Shown here: positions 47,721-59,525 of the stretch, in pieces
Numbering within the stretch: the first letter of the stretch is position 1
Layout of the letters: every line of letters starts with the position of its first letter
DNA from: Hymenoscyphus infarciens
Taxonomy: Eukaryota > Ascomycota > Leotiomycetes > Helotiales > Helotiaceae
Reading direction: 5' to 3'
Assembly (NCBI GenBank): GCA_001414345.1
Contig: LLCB01000105.1
Coordinates: forward strand, 1-64,000
DNA length: 64,000 nt
The notes under the pieces: model-generated
Told to the model about the DNA's origin: nothing
Seen by the model: the letters and a program-made list of their open reading frames with translations, nothing else
Databases searched by the model: none
Translations under genes and position numbers: made by a program

Positions 47721-48519
47721 ACTCTATAAAGCCGTTTCTATAGACATCTAAATATAATAAAGCTTTTAAAGTACTAAGAACTAGGCTACTTACTATATAA
47801 ATCTTATACTACTTTAACTTCGATTATAATATAAAGGTAGAAATAGACTTCTTAGAAAGAGTAATAGCTAGTATATTCTTATAATAATATAATAGCCTTT
47901 AGTACCTTATTAGGTTTTACTCACACGTCTTAGTTAGCTATAAATCGAATTAGAAGATCTATAATAAAGAACTATCTACTATTATAAAAGCTTTTAAGAA
48001 ATAGCGCTTTAAACTTATATTATATTAGAAGCATATTAACGTATATTTAAACTATAGATTATTAGAATACTTTATAATAACTAAGCTACTTATAGCTAAG
48101 TAAGTCTAATAGATAGAGTTCTTATTAGACTTTAACTTTTAGATTTAATTTACGTCTAAGAAGAGTAATTAAAAAGTAGATATATTAACCTAATATAAAT
48201 AAGACTTAAAAACCTATAATCGAGCTAAATTAGATAGCTACTCTTATACCCTCTTAAGACCTAATTAGTTAGACTCTTAAATTAACGTTAAACTTGCTTA
48301 GATCTTTTTATAAGAATAGTCTATATCTCTTAATATAATAGATATTATTCTAGAGTTAAGTTTAAACACGATTTAGAAGTTAAAAGAAGATAATCTACGC
48401 TTCTTTTAGAAAGAACGTTATAAACTTCTAGATAGATACTCTATCTTACTAGATAATTTACTCTTTTTTAAGAATCGACTTTATGTTTAAAGGAATACTA
48501 AACTCTATATAAAGCTAAT

Positions 48520-49330
48520 TAAAGAAGTCTATAACTAAGTATCTAGTACTTATCTAAGTATAAAAAAGATATACTAGTTATTAGTATAATACTACTACTA
48601 AGCTAGAATGTTTTTAGACTATAAGAGATATATAGAGAATTATTAAGCTTATAAATACTCTTATTCTTAATAAACTAAGTAATAAGGCTTTCTTTACTCT
48701 CTATCTATACTTAACTATTCTATATAATATTTATATATAGACTTTAAATTATTCTTAAAAGATAAACATAGATTCGATACTATACTAGTATTTATTAACC
48801 GACTTAGAAAGGATTTAGTATTAATACTCTACTACTTAACTATAGACGCTAAAAGCCTAGCTAAACTCTTTATTTAATAGATTTACTATTTTAGTTACTA
48901 CTCTAAATCGATTATGTCTAATTAAGGACTTTAATTTATATTATTATTTTAGACTAAATTTTATTAAATAATTAGTATTAAGCTTAAGCTTAGTACTACC
49001 TATTATAAACAAATAGATAGATAGATAGAGATAATAAACTAATATATCGATTAAAGACTAAGGCTCTTTATAATCTATTATTAAGATAACTAAAGTAAAT
49101 TAATCCTCTTAATAGATAGAGTATAAATAATACTTCTATACTTATCTATTAATATAACCTCTTATTAGCTTAAGTTTAGACTTGACTCGAAGACTTTATA
49201 GAACTAGAATATGCTAAAGACGTCTATTTCTTAGGAACGTCTTAACTATAATAAGGTAGTAAAAGTAGTTTAATATATATACTCTACTTAGAGAATAGCT
49301 AAAGATAATATAGATAAGGCCTAGAAAAGG
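48520..49330 (+). pseudogene. integrase domain remnant
   Basis: Blocks such as LYIDFKLFLKDKHRFDTILV and FINRLRKDL (about 48730-48800) match the start of a retroviral-type integrase core, with a conserved Asp, followed by FTKFYQ-like and HTDGQ-like text damaged by RIP (near 48950-49030). Confidence 0.75.
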
Positions 49331-49664
49331 ATAGAGAATAGTACGAATTAATACTAAAGAGCTATTAACTAGGACGTTAGAGATAAAGTCTACTTATCTA
49401 CTAAGAATCTTAAGATAAATCGTTCTAGCTAAAAGCTTATTAAATAATAGATAGAACCTTTTAAAATACTAGATTATATAAGATACTCCTATAAGCTAAA
49501 ACTTCTAGAAAGATTATTAATTTATAATATTTTCGTCTCTAATATACTTTTAAAAGACCTAAATACTCTCTTATTAGAATAAGAGGCTTTAGAGCCTCTA
49601 CTAGATATTATTAAAAGTATATAAGAATAGGAAGTATAAGAAATACTTAGTAGTAGACTTTTTA

Positions 49665-49800
49665 AAAGATAGTTATAGTATTAAGTAAAATAGGTTAGAT
49701 ATAATTTAGATTCTACTTAGTATTCTATAGATAATTTTTAAGGTTTACTATATTATCTAAGAGACTTTTATATTAAATATTTAAAAGAGCTAGAACTATT
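49665..49800 (+). pseudogene. chromodomain remnant
   Basis: After the integrase a frame shows the pattern Y-x-V-K-x-V-R-Y followed by LDSTxYSIDNF and YYLRDFYIKY, with stops at positions that are Trp in chromodomains. This places the element among chromoviruses, which target heterochromatin. Confidence 0.65.
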
Positions 49801-51272
49801 TTAATACTTCTCTAAATAGCTTAATATATAGGAATTAGATAAGAATTAAGTAAAAGAGTTAATTTATAAAACTCTATTAATACTCTCTAATTCTAGTTAC
49901 TCTTAATAAAGAACTTATAATAAAAACCTAAGATAAAATACTAACTAGTAAGAATGTTTAAAGTTAATAAAGTAAAGAACTAAGACTAAGTTACTACTAA
50001 AACAGGGCTTATTAACTCTTTCTAGACTATAGCCTCTCCTTCCTCTAACTTATTATTCTTCTCTCTACTCTCTTAAGTATAAGGAGCCTAAATCGGCTCT
50101 TCCTTTACTATCTCCTTCTTATAAGAACGCTTCTTACTTCGGCGACCTTCTATAACTAGCTTTAAGAGAGACGCTTATAAACTCTTTAAATAGGCCTTAA
50201 AGAGGACCTAAACCTAGGTTTAGATAAAAGTCCTACCCTTTATAGTATAGTATAAGGACTATTAAATATTAGTAACTAAAACCCCTTTAATAAGTAAGAG
50301 ATACTTATAGTAACCTTAGCACGAAGTACTCGAGTCTTCTCTAAAAAAGCGAACTATACCTTTAAACTATTCTTTAGTACCTCTATACTAGTAATAACTA
50401 ATACCTTATCTAAGGCTTTAGTAGCCTTCTTAATCTCTCTCTTCTCTTTCTTACTTATAAGCTTACTAAACTCCTTCCTAATAAACTATAGTAACTACTT
50501 AAGTTAGAATAGATTTAGTATATATTTAAGATTAAACTTACTAGGATATATATAGTATTCTACTCTATATAGTACTTATACTTCTTCGACTTTAGCTTCT
50601 TAAAAGCGTATATATAATCTCTGTTCTAAGATTTTGCCTAAAGACACTAAATATAGTAGACTTAGTAAGTAGCTAGAAGCGTACTAAGAAGACATAGAAG
50701 AGGCATTTTACTATATTAGATTAGCTTTAAATTAGGTCTAATTAAGGAGGGAAGAACTTACTTTTATATATATATATATATAATATATATATTCTAGGAG
50801 ATAAGTTAGTATATAAGAATATACCTAATTAAAAGGTATTCTTACTATTTATTATTATTTAGATAAAAAGAAAAAAAGAAGAGAAGTTAGAATTAGAGAA
50901 AAGTCGCCTACTAATATACTACTTATAATAATAACTATTGCTTTATAATTATTATTTATTACTTAATAATTACTATTATAATATATAATAATAGTAAGAA
51001 TACGATAACTCTATAGTAGCGTACTACTTTCTATCTACTAGCTAATTATCAGCTTCTCTTCTATTTATATTCTATTATTATATAGTATATAGTAGTAAAT
51101 AAAGAGCGATTAACCCTTAAATAATAATACTACTAGTCACTGACTCTACCTCGACTATTAGATACTATAATAGTAAAATAAGTTATATTCTTTATAATAA
51201 AAAGATAAATAATACTCTAATTAACCTAATACTATACTAATCGTTAACTAAAAACTTAGAATAAGTCTTTTT

Positions 51273-51285
51273 AAAAGAGAGAGGA
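51273..51285 (+). other. polypurine tract
   Basis: AAAAGAGAGAGGA ends exactly where the 3-prime LTR begins, the expected place for plus-strand priming. It has survived RIP because it contains no C. Confidence 0.85.
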
Positions 51286-51762
51286 TATAATAGTATACTA
51301 TTCTAGATTATTATATAATAGTACTATTTTAAATTATCAGTATTTATAAAACTGCTGATATCTCTAAGTAGTGCTAATACCTCTAATACCTCTAGAGCTG
51401 AGATTATAAATAACTAATACTTATATAAGCGAAGTACTAAAGGTATTAATATCTAATATTTATATATAGAAGAGATTAAGGTTTAGATATTATATATTTA
51501 GCTTTCCAAAGAATCAGAGGTTATATATTTAGCTTTTTAGCTCTTATTATTTAGTATTAGCTATATTAGGCAGGGCTTGGTTATTATTATTATTAGAACT
51601 TAGAAGCTTCTAACCTTCTTATATATAGACGTTTATGTTTAGTATAGTAGAGAGATAGTTATTGTTTTCTTCCGTATTAGTATCTAGTATCTATATACGT
51701 TATTCTACTATACGCACTCTTATATGCCTCTACTGTAGTTGTATATATTTCGTGCTATTATA
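51286..51762 (+). repeat. 3-prime LTR
   Basis: 477 bp, same length as the 5-prime copy, starting TATAATAGTA and ending TGCTATTATA, followed by the target duplication AGTAT at 51763-51767. Confidence 0.95.
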
Positions 51763-51767
51763 AGTAT

Positions 51768-52820
51768 TCTAGGTTTTTATAATAATTCAAAAAGTAAGAG
51801 TGTTAATTGCCGTTGTTTTAAGCTAGCGTACTATATATAGACTTTACTAGTTATTGCTAAAAATAAAAGCGTCTCAAATTAGATAGCTGTACCTAGTATG
51901 AACGGGATAGCACTAGTGGTGTGTAGGTATCTAATTCTGTGATATCGGGCCACGTGATTTAGCCGATATTCACAGTCAAAATAATACCGTTTAGTAGTTA
52001 TTTTGGGTGGACTTTTGCGTTATCGTGCTTGTGTATTACGCAGACTACCTAGGTAATAGATCCTTCCTGTCTTAGGTCACGTGGACCTTATTTCAAAATG
52101 GAACCTTCCTTACAGGGTTTGGGTGGTAGAGGTAGACTCTCTAAAGACTATCGTATAATAATCAAGTATAATTGATTGTCATATAAGAGTTAGTAGATGC
52201 CTTAACTGTTAGACGATAATCAAGGATTTTAAGGCTCAAAATCCTTAACTATTAAGTGAGCTTAATTCTCAAGAGAGAATTAATTATCAAAAGCCCTTAC
52301 TTCTTAAATAACTCTTAAGAGTTAAAGCTCTTTAAGGCTAGTATAAGTATATACTAACCGGAAGAACTATACTCTAGGCGGAAGCACTATACTCTAAGTA
52401 GAAGCACTATACTCTAGGCAGAAGCACTATACTAGGCATATACGCCTAGTAGACAGGGGTACTTATATAACTCGGTATTGCTTATAAACAATTAATATTA
52501 ATACTATTATAATATAAAGAAAGTATTTGACCGATTTAGCGAAAGTTATCCTATGCGTATTAGCAGGGGCCGTATAGGTATACTCCTTACGTGTACTGCT
52601 CTTATTATAGTAAAGAAGTATGTACCCCTGGCCTCTCCCTGTCTACTGGCGCACCTGGCCCCTGCGTACCTGGCCCCTGCCGAGGCTTAACCGATTCTAA
52701 CTCTTAAGCGATTTTAACTCTTAAGCGAGGACCTTGACTCTCAAAGATCCTTGGCTCTCAAGAAAAACTTAAGCCTTAGGCATGACAGCGATTATCTTTA
52801 GAGGCCCTGTGACATTCGGA
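51768..52820. other. repeat-derived region with short hairpins
   Basis: AT content falls gradually to the right of the retrotransposon. The stretch 52200-52330 has several short inverted repeats in a row: AAGGATTTT/AAAATCCTT, TTAATTCTC/GAGAATTAA and AACTCTTAAGAGTT. 52680-52780 repeats ACTCTTAAGCGA-like words. It may be a solo LTR of another element, but I could not define ends with a target duplication. Confidence 0.45.
52361..52437. repeat. 20-bp tandem repeat, 4 units
   Basis: The unit GAAGCACTATACTCTAGGCR repeats four times in register (52361, 52381, 52401, 52421), the last one shortened. It is followed by TAGGCATATACGCCTA, an imperfect palindrome. Confidence 0.85.
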
Positions 52821-53444
52821 TAATCAAGACGCTTTAACCCTCGTCTGAGAGTCTATTGAGAGTCCACTGGCCCCACCAAAACCCTTCAAGGTTAGACATT
52901 CCAGGTTTCTCTCGTTCAGAAAAACCCGAGAGCTTTTCTTCCCACAAACGGATTGTTCCACTAGGTGTGTTTTTGGATACCGAGTCCGCTGGCAAGTCAC
53001 CTGAGCGGAATGCCATGTTTTCAATTCTCCGGTACCTATACGATACAGAGAGCACAAATTTAATCCAACACTGACGACGGTGCGTCTCACGCCAACCCAG
53101 GAAGATGAAGCCTGCGCACAAAAAGCTGTGTACGAGTATATAAAAGGGAATCCAAGGGGGTTTTCGGGCAGGCCGCATTGGGGCGGTCGGGCCGTCGATC
53201 GTCCTACGCTCCTCTCAACGAGGAAGGAACACAACTCCGTACACGGTGAACCTTGGCCAATTTCTTGATTACATTAATTGATTCAAATCTGCGCACAGGA
53301 TAATACTACAATTACTTCCAAATCCATAACTTCCATATCCAGCCAAAATTATTTTACGCCCAGAAACCACGCCACCAACTTCGCTACAAGCTTTTGCCCG
53401 TAACTTGGTCCCAAAGGGCAGGGAGACCAAAATTCTGTCTATGT
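52821..53444. other. 3-prime flank of the amino-acid permease, no gene supported
   Basis: Normal base composition. Two overlapping open frames of 114 and 136 codons on the minus strand have no family features. Confidence 0.4.
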
Positions 53445-55799
53445 TCAGGTTTTGAACCACCGAAGATCCAATACAAGAAACTTTTCTTTGGGTTCTGCAT
53501 TCGTTTTACTTGTTAGAAAGCTTGAACTTTTTGGAATTCCAAGAGCGATACTTACCCTTTCATCGACGAAAACGACGGCATTCCTCCTATTACCATATCT
53601 TGGATCGTGCGTTGTCTCTTCAAATATCTCCGGATAAACTCCAGCCCAGGATAGAATCGATTTTCCACGTTCAATTGTCCCTAGGTCAAGATCGGAATTG
53701 TGTTGTTGGATTAGGGTCGTGTGTGTGTTGTCGGCTGTGCGAACGACAGAAGAACAAAATGTGATCAGATAATATATACAAGCAGACAATATCACCGTCA
53801 AGACAATCGTTATATAGAGCCAGCCTTGAATTTCGAGGGGGTTCCCGTTCCCGTCCTCATATGGCTTTATCACCGGAACAACTATGACGAAAACATTCAC
53901 GGCTAAAAACGCTATCGTGAAAGCCCAGAAAAGCTGGAAGCCGAAAAACTTGTATGTCAGCAGCCGTGATCGATTTGTGGTAGATCGCTCCCATGGGGGA
54001 GGTATATCTCGATACTTTAGGTGGAGGACTCTCAGCAGACGAGAGTCTCTTTCGAGAAAGGTAAGGGGAAATCCAATGCCGATAAATACTACATGATCAA
54101 TTAGTGATCCAATCTAGTACTCCGAGCGGAACAAATTACCTCCCACCCAGGCAGATGCATAAGCTTGAAGATTTCCTGGAAAGCTGGTTGCTTCAGTCAG
54201 ATTATAAAAGCCAGCTGAGCTAGCGATCAATACTACTGAAAATATCCAGTGCAACATGAGACCACCTTGTGGTGTGGAGGTGAGTTTTCCATTGCCGTTG
54301 ATCCTCTCCGGTGAGCTCAATTTCCAAACTCTTGACCAGGGAAGAATATTGGACTTTCCAATAACAAGCTTTACTATTCCGGTTTTCAATTTTAGTTCCC
54401 TGAATCTAACTTACACTGCAGTTGCACTTACGTCTGCCGCATGTGTATGTAACAGCAAGGAGGCTACCTGCTGCTGAAATTGCTATCAATACCGTCCAAG
54501 CGCGCTTTGCCTTTTCACCGTCCCCGAAAAACTACATAAGTATATTAGGTGTCTACTGTTTCAGGTTTTCAGAGTAGATTGGAATATACCAGGGGTGCCA
54601 TCGCCATCGCCGGCGAATTCTTTTGCACGACCAGAACTTGCGGCACGGCAAGAAGCTGGGAGCTGAAATTAGCGATATGTATCAACCATTAAATCCAGTT
54701 GGGCGGGAGACTGACGAAGACCAGGTTAACAAAAATGTAGAGTACTCCCACGAGCGATACTCCAGCGATGAAACCTTTCTTTAAAATCTTGTGCTCGGCT
54801 ATTTCACTTCCCACCTGAATGAAATTTAGCTGCTTTGAGCACTGACATTCGTCGGGAAACTCACAAAGGTGGCATTTTCCCATCCTGAGAAGCTAAATAA
54901 AATGTAGAGAAAAGCCGTGGCGGAGCTCGAACTTCCCTTTGGCGCATGTCCCCAATCGCTTGTATAGTGATGAGTTGCTCTTCCTATCCCAGAACCAATT
55001 ACGACCAATATCAGCAACGTCTTGATGAAAGCAAAGCCTTGATTTAAATCCTGGCCAGCTCTACTGGAAAAGTAATGCAATAGACAGAAGAATGACAACA
55101 CCACAACAGCAATAAATCGCAAGGACCTTTGGTCTATATATGTGTCAACGGGATTATCTGCTGCACAGATGAGTACCTGCCGTGCAAATTGCATAGAATT
55201 GGTAGCATCATTGTAGATGAGAACGGCATAGAAGGAGTAAATAGTATAAGCAAGAAGCCTCGGTCTCGGTAGAGTCTCGTCCAACTTTTGAGTTTGGGTC
55301 AGTTGAAGCCAACGCTAAACAAAAGGACATCGACATACATAAACAAGCTCTCCGCCTGTATGCGGCATCTTCCGTGAAAATTCGAGGTACATCACCATGC
55401 TAAACACAGGTGAGTTTTGCAATCATAACAAGCAGGTTTCTCGGAAACATACCTGATTAAAGTATGCAGAAACCCCACAAACCAAAGAAGCAAGGCTTCC
55501 CATTTGCTGTTGGTGAGCAATAGCACAATTGGGGGAGCTGTGTAGATCCCCGTTCCTATCATGTTGTTGACTGTGAAGGCACATACATCGCGTGCATTCA
55601 GCTCACGAGGCGTTGCCGGTGTTGGCGGATTAAAATCAGGGACGAATTGAGACCGCGGGACTGAAGATGGGTTGGCAGTGCCGTTCTCACCATTTGGAAT
55701 ATTTCTTCGCCGGAATGCCTCCCTTCCACTCGTTTGTATCTCTTGCTCCACAGTCTCGTTGTGGTTTTCTGCGTCCGGACCTGGTTCAGAGCTCGTCAT
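53445..55799 (-). CDS. APC-superfamily amino-acid permease
   Basis: Predicted plasma-membrane amino-acid transporter of about 656 residues, related to fungal LAT/Mup1-like permeases. Exons: 55799-55453, 55399-55338, 55284-54865, 54814-54716, 54655-54590, 54531-54432, 54373-54140 and 54088-53445. Introns are 50-60 bp with standard signals. Conserved text: VNNMIGTGIYTAPPIVLLLT (first span), MPHTGGELVY then LDETLPRPRLLAYTIYSFYA, FSFSGWENATF then VGSEIAEHKILKKGF, KAKRAWTVLIAISAAGSLLA and SNILPWSRVWK. About twelve spans are expected. Exon 2 is 62 bases by coordinates, but the family frame needs 61, so either my reading of the A run near 55376-55380 is off by one or a one-base insertion breaks the gene. 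Exon 5 uses the second CAG of a tandem acceptor. Confidence 0.75.
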
Positions 55800-56319
55800 G
55801 ACGGAAAAAAACAAAGTTGGAGTTGATTGTTCTTGTTTGTTCTATGTCGAGCGAGCCGCGAGGGCTTTTTGTATTTTGAGAGACCATCAGCTCCCAGCCT
55901 AGGTGTGACTATCTAAGTCCTTTGGCTCACCGAATATCAACGGAGTTCTTCGGCTGTCACTACCACACCGGGCAACACACCTCATTTCGCCTGCATGAGG
56001 TGTGGGTGATAGGGGGCCATAATAGCTAAACGCGACACCGGCGGTTAGGGGGGATGTTCTCATTCGCCGCCTACTGCAGGTCTCGCCCGTCTGGCCCTGC
56101 CACTGCCCACCGGAGCTGGGCAACCACGAGTGCTGACGAGAGAATACGAACGCGGCTCTGTTGGTCATGTTGCGTCCCTCGAAACCTAGGTCAACTCGTA
56201 GCCTGAATCTCCATTGGCACGACTTTTGGTTTGTCTTCTGGGGAGTGCCATCCGCCCGGAAGCATGCATAGTTGAGCACCAAGGTCAAACTGGGCTACTT
56301 AGCTCGTACTGTAGTCACA
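55800..56319. promoter_or_regulatory. divergent region, permease / kinase
   Basis: 520 bases between the two start codons must contain both promoters. The centre is GC-richer than the flanks. No specific factor site is claimed. Confidence 0.45.
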
Positions 56320-59300
56320 ATGGCGGACTCATCTTTCGATATCGACTCGGACTTTTACGATGCCGTTGAGAAGTACACGAAAAAGGAGTCGAAACGCTGC
56401 GAAAGCCTCCAACTACGCGATAATCTCATGAAAGCAGCCATTCCGAAAAATACACACAAAACAAATCAAATGGCTTATAATCTTCTCTTTCCTCCCTCGG
56501 TCCTTCGGGAAATCTGTACAAAACAAGCAGTCAAGAGTTTACTGGATTGTACCTGTAAGATATGCTCGGCTCTGCCTGGTGGGAAAAGTCAGTTGAGAGA
56601 TAACAATCTTGCAAATGGTATCACGGCCGATAGGGTATCGGAAAGGCTACTTTTATTTGCGCTTCTTATATATATGGGTGCTGGTTTTGCTGTACGAGAG
56701 GTTTGTTTTACTGTGGTATCGGGACTGGATATATCGGCTCTGGAGGAGTTTCTTAGAAAAGAATTCTTCCCTCATCTTGATAATAAGGGGATATCGTTAA
56801 GCGACAAGGACACGACTTCTCGATTTCTAGATGTTTTCAAGCAAGCACGCAGAGTATTCAATACTCCATACTTCGCTAGCCGACGGGGTGGGACCGAAAA
56901 GTTTATCGACATGAACCTTCCTTTCATAGGTGAGAGCCGCGTTGGAGATTCCAATTTGTGGCGCTTCAAAATCCATAGCGAGTTCTGTGAGTCAGAACTC
57001 CGGGTAAGATATTTGATCTCACGTTTTCCACTTCAACTTAAGTAATAACTTTTGGGCAGGGTGTCAATTTGATCCGGAAAGAGCTCGAATGGAAAGACAG
57101 ATTGGACCGTGAAGGTACAACTCTCAACCTGCTGGATCCTTTCCAGCAACCTAACCTGATAAAACTCCTCTTTTGGTACCGTATCGACCATAAAGTCAAC
57201 TACGTCTTCAGGCACTATTCATATACTCTCAAAGGAATACTTGATGGCGGCCTATCACCGTCCATGGATCCACCTCCAGCAAATTACCAAGGTTCGGTTT
57301 TGAAGCATCGTCTATGGCAAGGCCTGGTAGATCTTGTTCACTCGCTTTCTTTTCTCCACCAACCAAGAGCTTACAACGATGAACGCCCTACCTATGAATC
57401 TTACATTATTCACTTCGACATCAAGCCAGCGAATATCATGGTAACCAACGATTGTACTCTGATTCTGGCAGACTTTGGAGACGCCCAGATTAGACTGAAA
57501 GGCACCCCTCTTGGTGAGTCATACGGAGGTGATGTTAACTATGCACCTCCACCGGTAAATAAGGAAGATTATAAAGATCTGAGTTGGGGCCCTAGTTATG
57601 ATGTATGGTCTATAGCCTGTGTAGCACTACAGATTATTGAATTCATCCTAGCTGGAAGCGAGAAAAATGCCTCAAATGTCTTTCAGCAGTCCCGTGGGGA
57701 TGGCGAAGCTACGAACTTGAAGTTTTGGACACCAGATGTTAGCAATCCAAACATACCGGGGAGACGATTCAAGCTTCATAAAAGGGTTGAAGACAAGCTT
57801 CAGATATGGAAAAGGTCTGATGATAAATACCTCAAAACGGTAGCTCTGACTTTGCAAAAGATGCTTTCTATCGCCTTCAAAGATCGGCCAGAAATGAAGG
57901 TGTGTCATGCAATGCTGTCACAAACTTTCCTGACGGACGAGTGGCCGTTGTGGGATGAGGGTGAGGAATCGATCTGCGGTCTGGGTGGAAAACACCAATT
58001 GAGAAACATGTGAGTTCTCAATCCCACTGAATTAGAGAAAGGGCTAACGGGGTTTAAGGATGACGCAGTTTCAGAGGATCGGTCATGGCGAGCCCGCGAG
58101 ATGTAAATTGTATATGCTGCGACATCAAGCGAAGAGGGTATATCGGCTTGCAGTGGAATTTGAAAAACAAATGGAGGATGGAAAATCCGCCACATGTATC
58201 ATTTCTGAGCCAGGTAAGATACTAGTTTCCTTATCAACTGATAAGCATATTTTGAACTTCGGTAGGCAGCCTCGACCTGGAGGTGTACATGCCTATTAGC
58301 CTTTTCCAGTCGGATTTTCTAAAGAATCCTGAAGAGGCTGCCCGTTGCGCTTTTGGCATAATGCATTCAAATTTGAGATTCATCTTTGGAGACGTCTTCG
58401 GTATGTAAAATATATTTATGCTGGCATGGTACGCTTGACTAACTGACATTAGAGTATTACCTTTTTCTGATAGCAACGACACTGCAAGACCCATGTATCC
58501 TAGCTACTAGCTCCCGGTCAATATTTGCGTAAGATAACTTTAGGGTTTCATACTCGGAATTTTGCTAAGAGTCACTTTAGAATACCTATTCAACGGTGTA
58601 GAATACGATATCCGGGATATTCATTCAGTAGTGGCATCGAAGAATTTAAGGAAGGAGGGCACGTTGAAGTATGGAATGAACTTTCAAAGAAAGAACATGA
58701 GGTGAGGTTAATACTTGTGACATTTCTGACACGCTTTTAATAGATACTCTAGGAACGATTTATCAATTATTCAGCACCTTCGCCTCATACAAGCAGACAA
58801 GGGCTCACAGGAAGGAGTAACACCCACCGAGGTAGTGCAGAGTCGGCAAGTCATAGATCGCTTCTCGGTGGGCTTTCACACAGACGCGATTTGAGCGAAA
58901 ACAATATTGCGCTCCCTTATCGCAGGCTTGTCGTTTTCCTATATGAAACTCCTTCGCGATGCTTGACCATTATTTGTACGTTCCTCGATATATACTCTCT
59001 CAATATCACGTTGTTGAGTCCAGCAATACTAACTCGCTATCCTTCACTTGATAGTAAACAATGGGAAGACCAAATGGGGCATCGAGCGAAACGATCGAAG
59101 GTCTGACCGACATCTACTCATCAAATACGTAGAGAACAACCGATTCAAAATGGGAGAACTTGTCGCAAAGGATGAAAGCCCCTGCCCCGGTATACCAGTT
59201 GATCCAAAAGTTCTTCGAAATATGGAGACTGTCAAGGTCGTTTGGGTCGAACTCGAATTTGAAAATGCCTCTTGTAAGCTGGCTATGAATTTTACATGAA

Positions 59301-59399
59301 TGTTATCCCTCAAAATTCATGCTGACTTGTTGATAAAAAGGTGCAACAGACTTCCAAAACCTCTATCACAATGGGATGGGTGTTTCGACTATGCCATGA
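56320..59399 (+). CDS. degenerate fungal protein kinase with C-terminal extension
   Basis: Predicted 873-residue protein. Nine exons: 56320-57003, 57060-58009, 58059-58213, 58266-58400, 58453-58528, 58581-58701, 58753-58975, 59055-59273 and 59341-59399; all junctions close. The N-terminal 200 residues (RLLLFALLIYMGAGFAVREV...) resemble the region before the kinase domain in a fungal-specific kinase family. The kinase domain (about 205-460) has HFDIKPANIM (346-355), LADFGDA (365-370) and YDVWSIACVAL. The HRD Arg is Phe, the APE Glu is Pro (YAPPPV), and the glycine loop (GESRVGDSNLW) is degenerate. A disordered Ser/Arg/His linker (SAPSPHTSRQGLTGRSNTHR) precedes a C-terminal domain (RRLVVFLYETPSR, VVWVELEFENASC). 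Activity is uncertain. Confidence 0.85.
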
Positions 59400-59525
59400 T
59401 GATGATTGATTGGACTTTACCTGTAATAACTAGATTCGCCCTTACCTAAGAGGAACTGTATTTTATTGATAATGTATGATTGATTGATGGGTCTTAGACT
59501 CATAGTCTCTTGTTGTAACAAGTAC

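Larger units (their letters stand above)
43709..51762 (+). mobile_element. complete RIP-inactivated Ty3/Gypsy LTR retrotransposon
   Basis: An 8,054-bp element with two 477-bp LTRs (43709-44185 and 51286-51762) and a 5-bp target duplication AGTAT (43704-43708 and 51763-51767). The LTR ends are inverted (TATAATAGCA...TGCTATTATA), which would be TG...CA-type ends before RIP. Domain order is zinc knuckle, reverse transcriptase, RNase H, integrase, chromodomain, as in Gypsy chromoviruses. Stop codons interrupt every frame because CAA, CAG, CGA and TGG codons have become stops. LTR-to-LTR differences that I compared are all transitions. The element is dead unless supplied in trans. Confidence 0.95.

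Noticed and set aside
52178..52814. Possible solo LTR bounded by TGTCA and TGACA
   Set aside because: Ends match for only five bases and the flanks (TTGAT and TTCGG) are not a target duplication.
52824..53234. 136-codon minus-strand frame right of the repeat block
   Set aside because: No ATG start, overlaps another frame of similar length, and shows no family features.
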